A DNA stretch of 5,267 bases from SKLM01 sp964421785 (lineage in GTDB: Bacteria; Chloroflexota; Anaerolineae; B4-G1), in NCBI GenBank assembly GCA_964421785.1, contig CAYQZG010000209.1:1-5267 (forward strand), in the 5' to 3' direction. Below the pieces are notes generated by a model that was not told the DNA's origin, made no database searches, and was given only the letters and a program-made list of their open reading frames with translations. Positions within the stretch are counted from its first letter, which is position 1, and each line of letters opens with the position of its first letter. Below are positions 1-5,267 of this stretch, piece by piece. A program made the translations under genes and the position numbers.

Positions 1-885
1 GCCGCGCTGGGGGTGGTCGTGATGGGGCGGGTGATGCAGCCCCCCACGTTCGACGTGGTGGTGGCGACGGGGGAGATCCCGGCCTTCTCCTCGGTGCGTC
101 CGGGCGACGTGGCAGTGGACACCCAGGCGGTGAGCCCTGCCGTGGCGGAGAAGTACGTCAAGGCCGACGAATGGGACGCGATGATGGGTGAGGGGCCGGT
201 GGCGGCGATCGAGCCGCTCCATCCGGGCCAGCCGGTGCTGCGGGAGCAGGTGATGTCCGGAGCGGAGGCCGAGGGCTTGAACCGGTTGGCGGCGGCGCTG
301 GACGACCCAGACCAGGTGGTGGTCTCGGTGCCAGTGGACCAGGACCGCCTGCCGGGGCTGGTGCCCGGGGACGTGGTGGCGCTGTACTTCAGCGCCGGGC
401 GGGTCCAGGCCCAGCAGCTGGTGACCGAGGTCGTCAAGGGCCCCACGCCCACGCCGACGCCGGTGGTGACGGGCACCATCGACGCCCGGGCGGTGATGAA
501 GCGGGTGACGGAGACGGTGACGGTGGACCTGCCCCTGGCGAAGCAGATGGCCGAGGGGGTGGTCTATCGCCTGAATCGGGAGCAGCGCGAGAACCCGAGC
601 TACGGGGCGCCTGGGACGCAGGACGAGGCGAGGTACGTGGAAGGGAAGGTCACGGCATTGGACGTGGTGGTGGACAAGGTGACGGCCGAATGGGTGGCCT
701 TCGCGCTGTCGCACGGCGAGGTTCAGGTGGGCGTCCTTCCGGCGGTGACGCGCCCTCAGGTGGAGGCGGGGACGCTGCCGGACACCGAGGGGGTGACCTG
801 GACGGACTTCGAGAAACGATTCTTCGACGACCGGGGCGTGGGACGAGAGGATGTCGGCGACCTGGATCGGCAAGGAAGCCAATGA
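1..885 (+). CDS. cpaB: CpaB/RcpC-like Flp pilus assembly protein, 5' partial
   Basis: Extracytoplasmic assembly protein of Tad/Flp pili, anchored by an N-terminal membrane helix. The frame is open from base 1, so the true start and most of the anchor lie upstream; 294 residues are visible. Residues 1-12 look like the end of a hydrophobic helix. A SAF-type domain follows at about 18-88, with the family pattern VVATGEIPAFSSVRPGDV and later PLHPGQPVL. The RcpC/CpaB core is at about 105-130, with VSVPVD then GLVPGDVVALYF. A Thr-Pro linker (148-154) and a charged insert (about 160-215) precede a last conserved strand-helix unit around 219-247 (DVVVDKVTAEWVAFALSHG). The C-terminal tail is acidic and unrecognised. 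The stop overlaps the cpaE start (ATGA). No secretin gene follows, unlike proteobacterial loci. In diderms RcpC/CpaB is thought to assist or gate the secretin; its role here is inferred only. Family assignment is fairly sure from domain order plus context. Confidence 0.85.
   Translation, partial: AALGVVVMGRVMQPPTFDVVVATGEIPAFSSVRPGDVAVDTQAVSPAVAEKYVKADEWDAMMGEGPVAAIEPLHPGQPVLREQVMSGAEAEGLNRLAAALDDPDQVVVSVPVDQDRLPGLVPGDVVALYFSAGRVQAQQLVTEVVKGPTPTPTPVVTGTIDARAVMKRVTETVTVDLPLAKQMAEGVVYRLNREQRENPSYGAPGTQDEARYVEGKVTALDVVVDKVTAEWVAFALSHGEVQVGVLPAVTRPQVEAGTLPDTEGVTWTDFEKRFFDDRGVGREDVGDLDRQGSQ
442..462 (+). repeat. Short Pro-Thr coding repeat in cpaB
   Basis: Three and a half copies of a 6-base unit (ccN acg) encode PTPTPTP at visible residues 148-154 of CpaB. 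It is probably a flexible extracytoplasmic linker between the RcpC core and a charged insert. Such Thr-Pro linkers are common in exported proteins of some phyla, including Chloroflexota; that taxonomic hint is weak. Confidence 0.7.
872..876 (+). promoter_or_regulatory. Ribosome binding site for cpaE
   Basis: AAGGA lies 5 bases before the ATG at 882, inside the last codons of cpaB. It supports this start over in-frame alternatives further upstream within cpaB, such as position 690, which would add 64 Gly/Arg/Pro-rich residues unlike the family. Confidence 0.75.
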
Positions 886-2219
886 GCGAGGATAAGGGAA
901 TCGCGGTCGTCGTCGGCCATTCGGCCTGGAACGACCTGCAGATGATGGGGCGGGCGCTCGAGGAGGCCGGTATCGGGTTGCTGGCCGTGGTCTCGGGCGC
1001 GGCGGAGCTGGCGGACCAGGCGCGGACGTTGGGGGCCGACTGTGTGCTGTTCTCCCCCACGCTGCCGGGGATGAAGCCCGCGCTGGTGCAGGAGCTCCTG
1101 CTGCACGAGGATGGGTCGATCGCGGCGGTGGGGCTGATCCCGGCCGGATCGGGCTACGCGGCGGAGTATCAGCGGTTCGGGATGAAGGGATACGTGACCA
1201 CCCCGTTGGATCCGACGCAGGTGCAGCGGCTGCCCGACCTGGTGGAGGAGGCGGTGCACCTGGCTGAGGAGGAGCGGCAGTCGAGGAGCTTCACGCCGGT
1301 GACGGCCGAGGACGCCCTGTCGATCCTGGATCGCGGGGGATGGCAGCAGCAGACCGTGGCTGTCTATAGCCCCAAAGGTGGGGTAGGGAAGACGACGGTG
1401 GCCACGAACCTGGCGGCCGCATTGGGGGTGAAGGCCCAGCGTCCCACGCTGCTGATCGACGGGGACATGAGCCGCGCGAACCTGCACGTGCTGCTGGACC
1501 TGGACATCGACCGAGAGCCGAAGAACCTGTTCTCGCTGTACGATCGAGTGATCGCGCGGGGGAACCGGACGGGGCGGTACGTGGTGCGGGCGGAGACGCT
1601 GCAGGGTCACGTGCGCCAGTGGCGGAACAAGCTGTACCTGTTGCCGGGGATCCCGAAGATGCACATCGCGGGGATGAGCGAGTTCGTGGAGGATCAGGAT
1701 CGAACGATGGACATCTTCGCCGAGATCGTGCGGGAGGCGAGGGGGTTCTGGGAGTTTCGGGTGGTGGACGTAGGGCCTGACTTCAACATGCCCATCCACT
1801 GGTCGGCGATCGAGAACGCGGACACGGTGCTCTTGGTGGCGACGCCGGAGCGGACGACGATCACGGACGTGCGGAACATCCTGCCCGCGCTGGAGAAGGC
1901 CTTTGGCACCCTGCAGAAGTTCAAGCTGGTGCTGAACGGGTTCGACGAGCGATTCGGCATCAGCCCGAAGGAGGTGGTCAAGTTCCTGGGAGGGAAGGTG
2001 ACCATCGTGGGGACGCTGCCGTGGGCGCCGGAAAAGGCGCGGCTGGCGATCAACACGGGGAGGCCGTTCGTGTTGGAGAAGAAGCTGCCGCCCATCGGCG
2101 AGGCGGCGATAGAGCTGGCGACGACCTTCTACCCGCCGCTGGAGGCGTTGGGCCGGAAGACGGCGCGTGAGAATGGGAGAGGCCCGCTGGGGAAGCTGGC
2201 GGGGATGTTTGCTCGATGA
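882..2219 (+). CDS. cpaE: CpaE/TadZ-like pilus localisation ATPase with pseudo-receiver domain
   Basis: ParA/MinD-superfamily ATPase (445 residues) that in Tad systems positions the pilus machine at the membrane, usually at a pole. Residues about 6-125 form a receiver-like domain. It keeps the LPGM turn (61-64) but has Ser58 where the phosphoacceptor Asp would be, Gly12-His13 in place of the acidic pair, and Thr107 for the conserved Lys before Pro108, so phosphorylation is not expected. The ATPase domain starts near 158, with deviant Walker A KGGVGKTT (165-172, both Lys present), LLIDGD (D193, D195) and a Walker B-like VVDVGPD (D296). The C-terminal 13 residues (433-445) could form a short amphipathic helix. 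The start is set by AAGGA at 872-876 and by the ATGA overlap with cpaB, implying coupling. Receiver-like N-termini without the Asp are known in TadZ proteins. A plain MinD or chromosomal ParA is unlikely given the neighbours. Confidence 0.9.
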   Translation: MSEDKGIAVVVGHSAWNDLQMMGRALEEAGIGLLAVVSGAAELADQARTLGADCVLFSPTLPGMKPALVQELLLHEDGSIAAVGLIPAGSGYAAEYQRFGMKGYVTTPLDPTQVQRLPDLVEEAVHLAEEERQSRSFTPVTAEDALSILDRGGWQQQTVAVYSPKGGVGKTTVATNLAAALGVKAQRPTLLIDGDMSRANLHVLLDLDIDREPKNLFSLYDRVIARGNRTGRYVVRAETLQGHVRQWRNKLYLLPGIPKMHIAGMSEFVEDQDRTMDIFAEIVREARGFWEFRVVDVGPDFNMPIHWSAIENADTVLLVATPERTTITDVRNILPALEKAFGTLQKFKLVLNGFDERFGISPKEVVKFLGGKVTIVGTLPWAPEKARLAINTGRPFVLEKKLPPIGEAAIELATTFYPPLEALGRKTARENGRGPLGKLAGMFAR

Positions 2220-2224
2220 GGGGG
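2218..2224 (+). promoter_or_regulatory. Ribosome binding site for cpaF
   Basis: GAGGGGG overlaps the cpaE stop codon and sits 5 to 8 bases before GTG at 2230. It favours that start over the in-frame GTG at 2167, which would add 21 residues fully overlapping the end of cpaE, and over an ATG at 2216 that is out of frame and stops after five codons. Confidence 0.65.
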
Positions 2225-2229
2225 ACGGA

Positions 2230-3582
2230 GTGAGAGGGCGTAAGCGGGAGAAAGGGTCGGTCTCGCCAGCGGCTGCGGCGATACGGCGGCAGGTGCGCCA
2301 GGGGAAGCACGACGACCTGATCACGTCGGTGCTGCAGGAGGCGCGGGAGCGGATTCGGCAGCGGATGACGCCTGCGCAGATCGAGGATCCCTCGGACGAG
2401 GACATGCGGCTGGGTCGGGACGTGATCGAGCCGCTGGTGGAGGGGGCCTTCCGGCAGGCGCGGCAGCAGGGGATGAGGATGACGCGGTCCGAGGACGAGA
2501 CCGTGCGACAGATCATGGACGAGATCTTCGGTTTCGGTCCCCTGGCGCCGTACCTCAACAACCCCGAGGTGGAGGAGGTGGTGGTCAACGGTCCCGACGA
2601 CATCTGGATCATCCACGCGGGGCGCGGCAAGGAGCGAACGAACGCGGCCTTCCGCTCGGTCTCGGACGTGGTCAACTTCGTGAACCGGGCGGCGTCGGCC
2701 ACGAGCGGGCGGTGGCTGGATCGATCGACGCCGAAGATCGACGCGCGGATGCGGGACGGGAGCCGCCTGCACGCGGTGGCCGAGCCCTTGACCGTCAACG
2801 TGCCCATCGCGGTGACCATCCGGAGACACCGGCTGGTAGCGCGAACGCTGGAGGACCTGGTGGGGCTGGGGACCGTGACAGCGCCGGTGAAGGCGTTCCT
2901 GCGGAAGGCTGTGGACGGGCGGTTGAACATCGTGGTGGCGGGGGGCACGGCGAGTGGGAAGACGAACTTCCTGAACGCGATGTGCGACGCGGCCAGCGAT
3001 GCGGATCGGTTCGTGGTGATCGAGGACACGCCGGAGCTGCAGGTGGACAAGCCGGACGTGGTGCAGCTGACGACGCGGGATCAGGCCGAGGAGGCGGAGG
3101 CGTTCACCATCGCCGACCTGGTGATCGAGTCGCTCCGTATGCGCCCGGATCGGATCATCACGGGGGAGGCGCGAGGGCCGGAGATCGCGGACGTGCTGAT
3201 GGCGGCGAACACGGGGCACGATGGGCAGATGCTGACGGTGCACGCCAACTCGACGCGGGACGTGATCCAGCGGATGGAGACGATGTACCTGCTGCGAGGG
3301 CACGAGATACCCATCACGGCCATCCGGCGACAGATCGCTGATGCGTTTCAGCTGATCGTCTTCTTGAAGCGGGTGTTCATCGGGGAGACGCCGAAGCGCT
3401 TCGTGACCGAGATCGCGGAGATGCAGCCGAGTCAGTTTATGGAGGGGGACAAGGTCGTGGTGCAGAACGTCTACGAGGACACGGGGAACGGGCTGGGCTG
3501 GACGGGATACTATCCCGAGCGGCTGTGCGACCGGCTGGAGCGGCAGAGCATTCACTTGCCGCCCGCGTTCTTCAGGTCGTGA
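2230..3582 (+). CDS. cpaF: CpaF/TadA type II/IV secretion ATPase
   Basis: Cytoplasmic hexameric ATPase of the VirB11/PilT/GspE superfamily that drives Flp pilus assembly by acting on TadB/TadC. The product is 450 residues, normal for the family. The N-terminal part (about 1-95) is helical and charged. The family N-domain follows, with VEEVVVNGPDDIWI (about 114-127) and DARMRDGSRLHAV. The ATPase core holds Walker A GGTASGKT (238-245, K244, T245), an Asp box VIEDTPELQ (263-271), Walker B IITGEARGPE (E313) and a His box TGHDGQMLTVHANS (328-341, H330 and H338). All catalytic positions are present. Small departures from the common GGTGSGKTT are Ala241 and Asn246. GTG start chosen from the RBS at 2218-2224; cpaE ends 10 bases before. 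The high similarity of motif order to CpaF rather than to GspE or VirB11, plus flanking tad genes, makes the assignment secure. Confidence 0.95.
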   Translation: MRGRKREKGSVSPAAAAIRRQVRQGKHDDLITSVLQEARERIRQRMTPAQIEDPSDEDMRLGRDVIEPLVEGAFRQARQQGMRMTRSEDETVRQIMDEIFGFGPLAPYLNNPEVEEVVVNGPDDIWIIHAGRGKERTNAAFRSVSDVVNFVNRAASATSGRWLDRSTPKIDARMRDGSRLHAVAEPLTVNVPIAVTIRRHRLVARTLEDLVGLGTVTAPVKAFLRKAVDGRLNIVVAGGTASGKTNFLNAMCDAASDADRFVVIEDTPELQVDKPDVVQLTTRDQAEEAEAFTIADLVIESLRMRPDRIITGEARGPEIADVLMAANTGHDGQMLTVHANSTRDVIQRMETMYLLRGHEIPITAIRRQIADAFQLIVFLKRVFIGETPKRFVTEIAEMQPSQFMEGDKVVVQNVYEDTGNGLGWTGYYPERLCDRLERQSIHLPPAFFRS

Positions 3583-3587
3583 CGATG

Positions 3588-3592
3588 AGAGG
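3588..3592 (+). promoter_or_regulatory. Ribosome binding site deciding start of the small CxxC gene
   Basis: AGAGG lies directly against an ATG at 3593 (no spacer) but 6 bases before an in-frame GTG at 3599. Six bases is also the spacing seen before tadB and tadC here, so the GTG at 3599 is the better start. The two options differ by two residues only. Confidence 0.55.
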
Positions 3593-3598
3593 ATGACG

Positions 3599-3910
3599 GT
3601 GAGATATCAGATAACGTATGCGCCGTGGCAGATGGTTGGGCTGTCGGGCTGGAACCTGGTGAGGTTCGGGGGCAGCAACGCGGACGGCTTCGTCGCTACC
3701 AAGACGGAGAGGTTTGAGGTCCAGCGGGAGACAGGGCCTGGATACTGCTTCAGCTGTGGCGAGGCCGTGCCAGTGACATACGACGTGGTCTGGGCCGCTA
3801 CGCGCGAGCGGCCGGTGACATGTTCGGTTTGTGGGGAGCGGGACGCAATCGTACTGGAGCGACTGTCGAGACAGCTCCTGGCGACACTCGAGAGAACGGA
3901 TGAGGAGTGA
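3599..3910 (+). CDS. Small unrecognised protein with two CxxC pairs (putative zinc ribbon)
   Basis: I do not recognise this 103-residue protein (105 if started at the ATG at 3593). It has two CxxCG knuckles, CFSCG (C50, C53) and CSVCG (C75, C78), with 21 residues between them, the layout of a zinc ribbon that would bind one metal ion. The N-terminal 45 residues are rich in aromatic residues (Y, W, F) without a clear membrane segment or signal peptide. The C-terminus is a charged helix (about 84-103). Likely cytoplasmic. It sits between cpaF and tadB, with short gaps on both sides, and its last codons hold the tadB ribosome binding site, so it is co-translated with pilus genes. About 25 of its codons end in A or T, roughly double the rate in the start of cpaF by hand count, which suggests later insertion or relaxed codon selection. 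A role in regulating or chaperoning the ATPase is only a guess; it could also be unrelated cargo. Confidence 0.7.
   Translation: MRYQITYAPWQMVGLSGWNLVRFGGSNADGFVATKTERFEVQRETGPGYCFSCGEAVPVTYDVVWAATRERPVTCSVCGERDAIVLERLSRQLLATLERTDEE
3902..3907 (+). promoter_or_regulatory. Ribosome binding site for tadB
   Basis: GAGGAG lies within the last codons of the small CxxC gene, 6 bases before GTG at 3914. It supports this GTG as the tadB start and couples translation of tadB to the upstream small gene. Confidence 0.75.
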
Positions 3911-3913
3911 GCC

Positions 3914-4813
3914 GTGGATCCGATAGTGATCTTGGCCCTGATCGGGGCAGCTGGCGTCTTTTTGGCCTTCACGGGCCTGGTGATGCCGCCGAGCGTGCGA
4001 TTGGAGAGGCGAGAACGAGGCTGGATGCACCGGCTCCAGAAGCGCTTGGACGCCGCGGAGCTGCCGGTCACGGCGCAGGAGTTCGTGACCTTCTCGCTGA
4101 TCCTGATGGTGATCCTGGGGGGTGCATCGATGCTGCTGGGGGCACCGGTGCTGGCCGTGGCGGGGGTGATCGTCGTGCCGATGATGGTGTGGCAGCGCTA
4201 CGAGGCGCAGCGCGACGCGTTTGGAGAGGCCTACAACGAGTCCCTGGCCGAGGTGGTGCAGATCCTGCGCGAGGGGTTCTCGGCCACGGGGTCGATGCGC
4301 AGCGCGCTGGATCACGCGGTGCACAACGCGCCGGACCCGGCGGCGGCGGACTTCCGAGAGGTCTGGTCGGCGCGGGCGGCGGGGGCGACCCTCGAGGAGG
4401 CCTTTGCGCCGGTCCTGGAGCGGCGGGGCAATCCGTACCTGCGGATGGTGGGCGAGGCGTTGACGTTGAAGGCGAAAGAGGGAGGGAACATCGGCGAGGT
4501 GCTGTCGGGGCTGGAGACGATGATCCGGGAGCAGACGCAGCTGCGGCGGGAGATCGCGGCCAAGCAATCGCAGGCGAAGCTGGAGAGCACCATCGTGAGC
4601 CTGGCGCCGGTGGGCTTCTTCCTGGCGATGAAGCTGCTGCCGTGGATGAGGGGGTACGCCCAGGGGTTCTACCGGACGTTGATGGGGCAGGCGGTGCTGG
4701 CGCTGGCTCTGGTCTTCTCCGTGGCGTCGTACTTCATGGCACGCCGCCTGGCGACGCAGGGGTTGACGTTGGAGATCAAGCCGGTCTCCACCCCTCACAG
4801 AACGGAGGTTTAG
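3914..4813 (+). CDS. tadB: TadB-like inner-membrane platform protein (T2SS F family)
   Basis: Integral membrane protein of the GspF/PilC superfamily that, with TadC, forms the cytoplasmic-membrane platform engaged by CpaF during Flp pilus assembly. The 299 residues match usual TadB length. Predicted membrane helices by eye: about 3-23, 57-75, 76-93, 225-243 and 255-277. The cytoplasmic T2SS F domain lies between, about 104-222, including the helix ESLAEVVQILREGFSATGSM (109-128), a GNPYLRMVGEAL segment, and KEGGNIGEVLSGLETMIREQ leading into the membrane-proximal helix. Residues 41-57 (LQKRLDAAELPVTAQEF) match the family's pre-membrane LxxRLxxAxxP motif, which recurs in TadC downstream. The GTG start follows a strong GAGGAG at a 6-base spacing and gives an N-terminal membrane helix at once. 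The stop is one base before the tadC ATG. Assignment as TadB rather than TadC rests on gene order and on the early motif positions. Confidence 0.92.
   Translation: MDPIVILALIGAAGVFLAFTGLVMPPSVRLERRERGWMHRLQKRLDAAELPVTAQEFVTFSLILMVILGGASMLLGAPVLAVAGVIVVPMMVWQRYEAQRDAFGEAYNESLAEVVQILREGFSATGSMRSALDHAVHNAPDPAAADFREVWSARAAGATLEEAFAPVLERRGNPYLRMVGEALTLKAKEGGNIGEVLSGLETMIREQTQLRREIAAKQSQAKLESTIVSLAPVGFFLAMKLLPWMRGYAQGFYRTLMGQAVLALALVFSVASYFMARRLATQGLTLEIKPVSTPHRTEV
4804..4808 (+). promoter_or_regulatory. Ribosome binding site for tadC
   Basis: GGAGG lies in the last codons of tadB, 6 bases before ATG at 4815. It is the strongest Shine-Dalgarno match in the window and fixes the tadC start. Confidence 0.8.
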
Positions 4814-4814
4814 G

Positions 4815-5267
4815 ATGTTGGCCTTTCTGGCAGTTGCGGCTGGGACGGGTGTGTTTCTGACGGTCACGTCGCTAGGCCCGCGCCGGGTGCGGGTGCGGCT
4901 GACGGACCCCGACGAGCGACCCTTCATCGATCGGATGTTGGACGTGTTGTTCGTGCCCGCGGCCGAGCGGGTGGTGACCGCGACGGGCCGCGTGGACCTG
5001 GAGGAGCGGAAACGGAAGCTGGAGCAGAGGCTGAGGCGGGCCAACTACCCCGCTCCGTTCACCAGCCCGGAGGCCGTGCTGGGGTATCGGATGCTGACGG
5101 CGGTGTTGGCTGCCGTCTTCGGCGGGGTGTTCGCCCTGCTGGTGGGCCTCGGGGGGATGGCGTTGCCGCTGATGGCGGGCCTGGGAGCGTTGGGATGGGT
5201 GATCCCCGGTCGCTCGATCCATCAGGCCATCGAGGATCGGAAGGAGCAGCTGACGCTGGATGCCGCC
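4815..5267 (+). CDS. tadC: TadC-like inner-membrane platform protein, 3' partial
   Basis: Second GspF-superfamily platform protein of the Tad pilus, partner of TadB. Only the first 151 residues are in the window; the frame is open to the last base. A membrane helix spans about 1-20. A basic cytoplasmic stretch follows (22-30), then KLEQRLRRANYPAPFTSPEA (68-87), the same LxxRLxxAxxP-type motif seen in TadB at 41-57. Two closely spaced hydrophobic segments occupy about 93-112 and 114-131, followed by a charged helix (133-146), which leads into the T2SS F domain that would begin at the window edge. The ATG has a GGAGG site at 6-base spacing and starts one base after the tadB stop, so coupling is likely. 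The defining F domain itself is not visible, so the call rests on N-terminal pattern plus gene order. Confidence 0.85.
   Translation, partial: MLAFLAVAAGTGVFLTVTSLGPRRVRVRLTDPDERPFIDRMLDVLFVPAAERVVTATGRVDLEERKRKLEQRLRRANYPAPFTSPEAVLGYRMLTAVLAAVFGGVFALLVGLGGMALPLMAGLGALGWVIPGRSIHQAIEDRKEQLTLDAA

Noticed and set aside
690..881. N-terminal extension of CpaE starting at position 690
   Set aside because: The 64 extra residues are a Gly/Arg-rich shadow of cpaB. The ATG at 882 has AAGGA 5 bases upstream and starts straight into the receiver-like fold.
2167..2229. N-terminal extension of CpaF starting at GTG 2167
   Set aside because: It would lie almost wholly inside the end of cpaE, lacks a better ribosome binding site, and adds a Trp/Gly-rich stretch not typical of the family.
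756..3050. Very long open frame on the minus strand (764 codons) across cpaB, cpaE and cpaF
   Set aside because: Strong GC bias at third positions removes stop codons from antisense frames. The translation is a low-complexity Arg/Pro/Ser/His-rich string with no domain, and the + strand genes beneath it are unambiguous.
2050..3555. Second long minus-strand open frame (501 codons)
   Set aside because: Antisense to cpaF with a His/Arg/Pro/Leu-rich translation. It is the shadow of a well-supported gene.
3583..3598. Possible terminator or promoter between cpaF and the small gene
   Set aside because: The gap is too short, with no inverted repeat, T-run or -10/-35-like pair. It holds only the ribosome binding site and alternative start.
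3907..4860. Plus-strand frame of 317 codons overlapping tadB
   Set aside because: Gly/Ala/Arg/Asp-rich out-of-frame translation. The tadB frame has membrane helices, family motifs and a ribosome binding site.
3572..5044. Minus-strand open frame (490 codons) across the small gene, tadB and tadC
   Set aside because: Composition artefact. It covers four + strand coding junctions with good ribosome binding sites and has no recognisable motif.

Overview
The window is a fragment of a tad (tight adherence) / Flp type IVc pilus assembly operon. All genes lie on the + strand and are packed almost without gaps, and both ends are cut inside genes. In order: a CpaB/RcpC-like protein (5' end missing), a CpaE/TadZ-like ParA/MinD-family ATPase with a degenerate receiver domain, the CpaF/TadA secretion ATPase, a small unrecognised protein with two CxxC pairs (putative zinc ribbon), TadB, and the N-terminal third to half of TadC (3' end missing). 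Junctions are an ATGA stop/start overlap, about 10 nt, 10-16 nt, 3 nt and 1 nt, so one polycistronic transcript with translational coupling is likely. I see no promoter, terminator, RNA gene, CRISPR array or mobile element, and no non-coding stretch longer than about 16 bases.

The DNA is very GC-rich (about two thirds or more by eye), with codons heavily biased to G at the third position (GTG, CTG, GGG, CGG, GAG). cpaB runs directly into cpaE, with no outer-membrane secretin (cpaC/rcpA) or cpaD between them as is usual in proteobacterial tad loci. This fits an organism without a conventional secretin-bearing outer membrane. With the Thr-Pro linker in CpaB and the receiver-like domain in TadZ, my best guess is a high-GC Chloroflexota or similar monoderm-like bacterium. 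This is inference and weakly held; an actinobacterium or another phylum is not excluded.

How the parts fit together, from family knowledge: CpaE/TadZ marks the polar or membrane site of assembly. CpaF is the cytoplasmic hexameric ATPase powering pilus extension (and, in the best-studied system, retraction). TadB and TadC form the inner-membrane platform on which CpaF acts. CpaB is a membrane-anchored extracytoplasmic assembly factor. Pilin, prepilin peptidase and minor pilins are not in the window.

The least ordinary item is the CxxC/CxxC protein between cpaF and tadB. Its codon usage is clearly less GC-biased than its neighbours, yet it is embedded in the operon with well-placed ribosome binding sites. 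The rest is a conventional Tad machine; I found no convincing sign of a wholly new system.
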